Origin: Dactylorhiza incarnata
Taxonomy: Eukaryota; Streptophyta; Magnoliopsida; Asparagales; Orchidaceae
Assembly: GCA_033032865.1 (NCBI GenBank)
Contig: JAWHQI010000148.1
Span: 5,599,501-5,663,500 of the forward strand
DNA: 64,000 bases
Reading direction: 5' to 3'
Both the position numbers and the translations under genes were made by a program. Under the pieces are notes generated by a model. The model searched no databases and had not been told where the DNA came from. It was given only the letters and a program-made list of their open reading frames with translations. How positions within the stretch are numbered: position 1 is the stretch's first letter; every line of letters begins with the position of its first letter. Positions 58,441 through 64,000 of the stretch are shown here, piece after piece.

Positions 58441-58950
58441 CGATGATTAAGTCGTCGAACACTTCATTCGACGAACTGGCTAGCGTTCGTCGAACGGGCG
58501 AACGCGCTGGCCGTTCGTCGAACGCGCTGGCCGTTCGTCGAACGCCCTCACCGTTCGTCGAACATGCTAGTCGTTCGTCAAACGCCCTCGCCATTCATCA
58601 AACACTCTACCCGTCTGTCGAACGTGCTCGCTGTTCGATGAATGCGCTCCTCGTTCGTCAAACGCGCTAGCCATTTGTCGAGCGCGCTTGCCGTTCGTCG
58701 AACGCGCTAGTCGTTCGTCGAACGCGCTTGTCGTTCGTCGAACGCGCTTGTCGTTCGTCGAACGGGCTCGCCGTTCGTCGAACGCGCTAGCCATTCATCG
58801 AACGCACTCTCCGTTCGTCAAACGCGCTAGCCGTTCGTCGAACGCGCTAGCCGTTGGTCGAACGCGCTAGCCGTTCGTCGAACGCACTAGCCGTTCGTCG
58901 AACGCGCTAGCCATTCGTCGAACGCGCTAGCCATTCGTCGAATTCACTCG
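58441..58950. repeat. 20-bp palindromic tandem array
   Basis: About 25 units of 20 bp with core GTTCGTCGAACGCGCTAGCC. Each contains the near-palindrome TTCGTCGAA. Later units are more regular than the first few. The same TTCGNCGA cores occur in the gag-only copia LTR near 41850-41985. Confidence 0.8.
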
Positions 58951-60223
58951 CTGTGCACTCACCCCCACAGGCGAGTGCTCGACTCCACCGGTACCTATCC
59001 TCACCTCACCTACTCTAGGTGAGACGGCACCAGCAGGGCGACTTGATAAGGAAGCGCGGGTGGAGGAGGATAGAACTCTTCAGGCGAGGGTGCTGTTTCC
59101 TAGTCCGGCGAGTGCTCTGCACCTAGGGGAGGAGGCACGGCGAGTGATGACCATCCGCCAGGTGGGAAGGGGAAGCCCTTTCTGCGAGTTGATCCTGACC
59201 GCCCCGGTTCCGGAAGGGTTTAGGGAGCCTGTCATGTCCCACTACGCAGGCAAAGATGACCCTCAGGAGCACCTCCAGTGGTTTGAGGATGCCATGTCCA
59301 TCAGGCAGGTGACCGACGCCTTCAAGTGTAGGTTGTTCGCTATCTCCTTTCAGGAGAAAGCTAGAGATTGGTTGCATCAACTTCCTCCTGGATCCATCTA
59401 CAGTTTCGAAGACTTGAAGAGGAGTTTCCTGTTAAGGTTCTCGACGTCCAAGAAGAGGAGGAAGGGGGCGGAGGCCCTCTTCCTGATCAAGTAGAAGTCG
59501 GAAGAGTCGCTAAGAAGCTACGTGGATCGGTTCCAAGAAGATATCCTTCTCGTCAATGAGGTCCCTGGACACACCTTGCAACTTGCGCTTAACCTCGGGT
59601 TGCGGCAGGGGTTGTTTCGCATGGGCTTGTCCCGGGACCCTCCTCTGTCTTACGAGGAGTTGATAGAGCGGGCAGGACGGGAGATCGAAGTGGAGGCAAC
59701 GAACCCGGAGTTCGCGGCCAAGATGGCCAAGTGGACGGAAGGCGGAGAGAAGTTTGGAGAGGCCCGGCAGTCAGAGCTGAAGAAGAAGGAGGAGCCGAGA
59801 AGGCAAGGTCCGCAAGGGCCTCCTGGGGGGCAGGAGTTAGGGTGGAGACCCCAGCCACCGGTCAACCGACCGGCATGCAGGCCGCCAGGAGGACCCCCTC
59901 AAGTCCAAGGAAGAGGCCATTTCCAAGGGAGAGGGAACTTTCAGGGGGAGAAGGTACAGTTAAACCCAGCAGGGTGGCAACCGGACCCAGGGCCTTTGCA
60001 ACACCGACACCTACATGTCATGGCGATTGGCCGAAAAAGAGGGAATAAGAAGAGGGGTCGCGGAGGGAAGGAGGCAAGAACGTTGGCACTGCCATACTGT
60101 GACTTTCATCAGCAGGAGGGTCACGCGACAGCTATCTGCCCAGAGTTTCTGGAGGTAAGGGAAGAAAGAAGAGGCCTTGTAGAGGGAAGAAAACTTCACC
60201 TGGGAGGAGCAAGAGGGAGCTGA
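58949..60223 (+). pseudogene. gag of Tat-like element F
   Basis: The frame is open from the edge of the 20-bp array; no start codon is clear. It includes FCELILTAPVPEGF, FQEKARDWLHQLPPGSI and FSTSKKRRKGAEALF (about 59170-59490), one in-frame TAG at 59492-59494, then SYEELIERAGREIE, a basic Gly/Pro/Gln-rich region and an intact CDFHQQEGHATAIC. It stops at 60221. Only one defect breaks a frame of about 425 codons, so it is the best-preserved gag here. No pol follows. Confidence 0.82.
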
Positions 60224-60348
60224 AGAGATGGGGGGAGTGAGGGAGGAGATGGCCAAGACGCATGTGGCCGAGCAAGCATGAGGAAGCGCATTGTAATGTA
60301 ATCTATCTATAATGTATCGAATTTAGTTAAATATAGCTTTTAGGCTAA
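60224..60348 (+). other. Spacer after the element F gag
   Basis: A short 3' leader-like sequence rich in TAATGTAATC leads straight into the 165-bp array, skipping protease and polymerase. Confidence 0.4.
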
Positions 60349-61665
60349 GTTCCCGACCGAAGACCACTCGCCCGGGCTTGTTGATGTCGGTCGCTGGGAG
60401 GCTCGTCAGGTAGATTCATGTTGGTTAAGGCCCCGAGAAGAGACCGCTGACCGGGCTTGTTGATGCGGGCAGGGCAGGAGAACTCACTCAGAGAGGCAAG
60501 GAAAGTTGGCTAAGACCTTGACTGGAGACCACTCGCCCGGGCTTGTTGATGCCGGTCGCTGGGAGTCTCGTCAGGTAGATTCATGTTGGTTAAGGCCCCG
60601 AGAAGAGACCGCTGACCGGGCTTGTTGATGCTGGCAGGGCAGGAGAACTCACTCGGAGAGGCAAGGAAAGTTGGCTAAGACCTTGACTGGAGACCACTCA
60701 CCCGGGCTTGTTGATGCCGGTCGCTAGGAGTCTCGTCAGGTAGATTCATGTTGGTTAAGGCCCCGAGAAGAGACCGCTGACCGGGCTTGTTGATGCCGGC
60801 AGGGCAGGAGAACTCACTCGGAGAGGCAAGGAAAGTTGGCTAAGACCTTGACTGGAGACCACTCGCCTGGGCTTGTTGATGCCGGTCGCTGGGAGTCTCG
60901 TCAGGTAGATTCATGTTGGTTAAGGCCCCGAGAAGAGACCGCTGACCGGGCTTGTTGATGCTGGCAGGGCAGGAGAACTCACTCGGAGAGGCAAGGAAAG
61001 TTGGCTAAGACCTTGACTGGAGACCACTCGCCCGGGCTTGTTGATGCCGGTCGCTGGGAGGCTCGTCAGGTAGATTCATGTTGGTTAAGGCCCCGAGAAG
61101 AGACCGCTGACTGGGCTTGTTGATGTCGGCAGGGCAGGAGAACTCACTCGGAGAGGCAAGGAAAGTTGGCTAAGACCTTGACTGGAGACCACTCGCCCGG
61201 GCTTGTTGATGCCGGTCGCTGGGAGTCTCGTCAGGTAGATTCATGTTGGTTAAGGCCCCGAGAAGAGACCGTTGACTGGGCTTGTTGATGCCGGCAGGGT
61301 AGGAGAACTCAATCGGAGAGGCAGGGAAAGTTGGCTAAGACCTTGACTGGAGACCACTTGTCCGGGCTTGTTGATGCCGGTCGCTGGGAGGCTCGTCAGG
61401 TAGATTCATGTTGGTTAAGGCCCCGAGAAGAGACCGCTGACCGGGCTTGTTGATGCCGGCAAGGCAGGAGAACTCACTCGGAGAGGCAAGGAAAGTTGGC
61501 TAAGACCTTGACTGGAGACCACTCGCCCGGGCTTGTTGATGCCGGTCGCTGGGAGTCTCGTCAGGTAGATTCATGTTGGTTAAGACCCAGAGAAGAGACC
61601 GCTGACCGGGCTAGTTGAAGCCGGCAGGGCAGGAGAACTCACTCGGAGAGGCTAGGTAATTTCTG
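60349..61665. repeat. 165-bp tandem array (dimeric units)
   Basis: TTGGTTAAGG occurs at 60421, 60586, 60751, 60916, 61081, 61246, 61411 and 61576, an exact 165-bp spacing. Each unit is a dimer of about 83 and 82 bp: halves with GACCGCTGACCGGGCTTG and GACCACTCGCCCGGGCTTG share the GGGCTTGTTGATGCCGG core. Sequence is highly homogeneous between units. The last unit decays near 61610. Confidence 0.92.
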
Positions 61666-61764
61666 CCCCAGGATGGTTCCGCTGACCGAGCTAATTGATG
61701 CCGGCAGGGCAGGAGAATTCACCCGGAAAGTCGAAAAGTCGAAAAGTCGGAAAGACGGTTAAGG
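61666..61764. other. Junction between the 165-bp and 45-bp arrays
   Basis: It keeps a half unit of the first array (TGATGCCGGCAGGGCAGGAG) and a short AAAGTCGAAAAGTCG repeat before the 45-bp array starts. Confidence 0.6.
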
Positions 61765-64000
61765 CCTCCACCTCCAGCTGAGCTCGACTCCCTGGAAGGT
61801 GTTGATTTGTATCCACCTCCAGCTGAGCTCGGCTCCCTGGAAGGTGTTGATTTGTATCCACCTCTAGCTGAGCTCGGCTCCCTGGAAGGTGTTGATTTGT
61901 TTCCACCTCCAGCCGAGCTCGGCTCCCTGGAAGGTGTTGATTTGTATCCACCTCCAGCTGAGCTCGGCTCCCTGGAAGGTGTTGATTTGTATCCACCTCC
62001 AGCTTAGCTCGACTCCCTTGAGGGTGTTGATTTGTTTCCACATCCAGCTGAGTTCGGCTCCCTGGAATGTGTTGATTTGTTTCCACCTCCAGCTGAGCTC
62101 GGCTCCCTGGAAGGTGGTGATTTGTTTCCACCTCCAGCTGAGGTCGGCTCCCTGGAAGGTGTTGATTTGTTTCCACCTCCATCTGAGCTCGGCTCCCTGG
62201 AAGGTGTTGATTTGTATCCACCTCCAGCTGAGCTCGGCTCCCTGGAAGGTGTTGATTTGTATCCACCTCCAGCTGAGCTCGGCTCCCTAAAGGGTGTTGA
62301 TTTGTATCCACCTCCAGCTGCGCTCGGCTCCCTGAAGGGTGTTGATTTGTATCCACCTCCAGCTGAGCTCGACTCCCTGGAAGGTGTTGATTTGTATCCA
62401 CCTCCAGCTGAGCTCGACTCCTTGGAAGGTGTTGATTTGTATCCACCTCCAGCTGAGCTCGGCTCCCTGGAAGGTGGTGATTTGTGTCCACCTCCAGCTG
62501 AGTTTGGCTCCCTGGAAGGTGTTGATTTGTTTCCACCTCCAGCTGAGCTCGGCTCCCTGGAAGGTGTTGATTTGTATCCACCTCCAGCTGAGCTCGGCTC
62601 CCTGGAAGGTGTTGATTTGTATCCACCTCCAGCTGAGCTCGGCTCCCTGAAGGGTGTTGATTTGTATCCACCTCCAGCTGAGCTCGACTCCCTGGAAGGT
62701 GTTGTTTTGTGTCCACCTCCAGCTGAGCTCGACTCCCTGGAAGGTGTTGATTTGTATCCACCTCCAGCCGAGCTCCGCTCCCTGGAAGGTGGTGATTTGT
62801 TTCCACCTCCAGCTGAGTTCGGCTCCCTGGAAGGTGTTGATTTATTTCCACCTCCAGCTGAGCTCGGCTCCCTGGAAGGTGTTGATTTGTATCCACCTCC
62901 AGCTGAGCTCGGCTCCCTGGAAGGTGTTGATTTGTATCCACCTCCAGCTGAGCTCGGCTCCCTGAAGGGTGTTGATTTGTATCCACCTCCAGCTGAGCTC
63001 GACTCCCTGGAAGGTGTTGATTTGTATCCACCTCCAGCTGAGCTCCGCTCCCTGGAAGGTGGTGATTTGTTTCCACCTCCAGCTGAGTTCGGCTCCTTGG
63101 AATGTGTTGATTTGTTTCCACCTCCAGCTGAGCTCGGCTCCCTGGAAGGTGGTGATTTGTTTCCACCTCCAGCTGAGTTCGGCTCCCTGGAAGGTGTTGA
63201 TTTGTTTCCACCTCCAGCTGAGTTCGGCTCCCTCGAAGGTGTTGATTTGTTTCCACCTCCAGCTGAGCTCGGCTCCCTGGAAGGTGTTGATTTATATCCA
63301 CCTCCAGCTGAGCTCGGCTCCCTGGAAGGTGTTGATTTGTATCCACCTCCAGCTGAGCTCGGCTCCCTGGAGGGTGTTGATTTGTATCCACCTCCAGCTT
63401 AGCTCGACTCCCTGGAAGGTGTTGATTTGTATCCACCTCCAGCTGAGCTCCGCTCCCTGGAAGGTGGTGATTTGTTTCCACCTCCAGCTGAGTTCGGCTC
63501 CCTGAAAGGTGTTGATTTGTTTCCACCTCCAGCTGACCTCGGCTCCCTGGAAGGTGGTGATTTGTGTCCACATCCAGCTGAGTTCGGCTCCCTGGAAGGT
63601 GTTGATTTGTTTCCACCTCCAGCTGAGTTCGGCTCCCTGGAAGGTGTTGATTTGTTTCCACCTCCAGCCGAGCTCAGCTCCCTGGAAGGTGTTGATTTGT
63701 ATCCACCTCCAGCTGAGCTCGGCTCCCTGGAAGGTATTGATTTGTATCCACCTCCAGCTGAGCTCGGCTCCCTGGAGGGTGTTGATTTGTATCCACCTCC
63801 AACTGAGCTCGACTCCCTGGAAGGTGTTGATCTGTATCCACCTCCAGCTGAGCTCCGCTCCCTGGAATGTGGTGATTTGTTTCCACCTCCAGCTGAGTTC
63901 GGCTCCCTGGAAGGTGTTGATTTGTTTCCACCTCCAGCTAAGCTCGGCTCCTTGGAAGGTGGTGATTTGTTTCCACCTCCAGCTGAGTTCGGCTCCCTGG
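61765..64000. repeat. 45-bp tandem array, continues past the window edge
   Basis: About 50 units containing CCACCTCCAGCTGAGCTCGG and CTCCCTGGAAGGTGTTGA. Spacing is 45 bp, a multiple of three, so long ORFs open on both strands (for example a minus frame of 656 residues at 61691-63661 with a 15-residue repeat). These are artefacts. Variant units recur every 315 bp (7 units) at 62326, 62641 and 62956, and 405 bp (9 units) apart at 63361 and 63766. Confidence 0.92.

Noticed and set aside
58323..58870. Arg/Ser-rich ORFs
   Set aside because: Read from the 20-bp array.
61691..63661. Long minus-strand ORF of 656 residues
   Set aside because: Pure 45-bp tandem repeat whose length is a multiple of three; no domain, no start context, frames open on both strands.

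Overview
This window is repeat-rich nuclear DNA from a flowering plant. It is almost entirely nested LTR retrotransposons. Every element type I can identify is a plant lineage: Athila-like and Tat-like Ty3/gypsy, Ty1/copia, and a hAT-like MITE. I cannot narrow the host further. I see no host gene, tRNA, rRNA or CRISPR array.

Positions 1-16970. Two related Athila-like elements lie head to tail. Element A (1-7627, left end cut by the window) and element B (9342-15951, complete, TSD CTTCT) both have a tRNA-Asp-type primer site and a conserved ORF with two CCHC zinc knuckles. Neither has protease, reverse transcriptase or integrase. B's two 1,708-bp LTRs look identical, so it moved recently although it lacks polymerase genes. 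Both sit in an older minus-strand Ty3 remnant that also holds a 447-bp hAT-like MITE.

Positions 16855-27668. A 112-bp hairpin tandem repeat was split by copia element D (16971-24877, TSD GCGCT). D has a decayed single-frame gag-pol, which is itself split by a 1,554-bp solo LTR (20834-22387, TSD CTCGC). Microsatellites and a degenerate CCCCATGGGG-type repeat follow, then AT-rich DNA.

Positions 27669-53380. Tat-like element C fills this span (TSD GTTTG at both ends). It has gag-pol on the plus strand, a 96-bp tandem array after integrase, and antisense reading frames with intron-like breaks. Three later insertions sit inside it. A solo LTR (34812-36354, TSD AAGAT) lies in the array. A gag-only copia element (40536-45673, TSD GAGGT) lies in the antisense-ORF region. 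A third, inverted Athila-like element G (46411-52937, TSD ATAAG) splits the 3' LTR. With G removed, that LTR is 717 bp, the same as the 5' LTR.

Positions 53381-64000. A copia-like 3' region is followed by Tat-like LTR and gag pieces (E), a 20-bp palindromic array, a second Tat-like gag without pol (F), a 165-bp dimeric array and a 45-bp array that runs off the right edge.

The most interesting system is the A/B/G family: pol-less elements that keep a two-zinc-knuckle ORF, three polypurine motifs and palindrome clusters upstream of the TATA box. The tandem arrays in the 3' regions of C and F look like satellite precursors. Divergence figures are counts by eye, not alignments.
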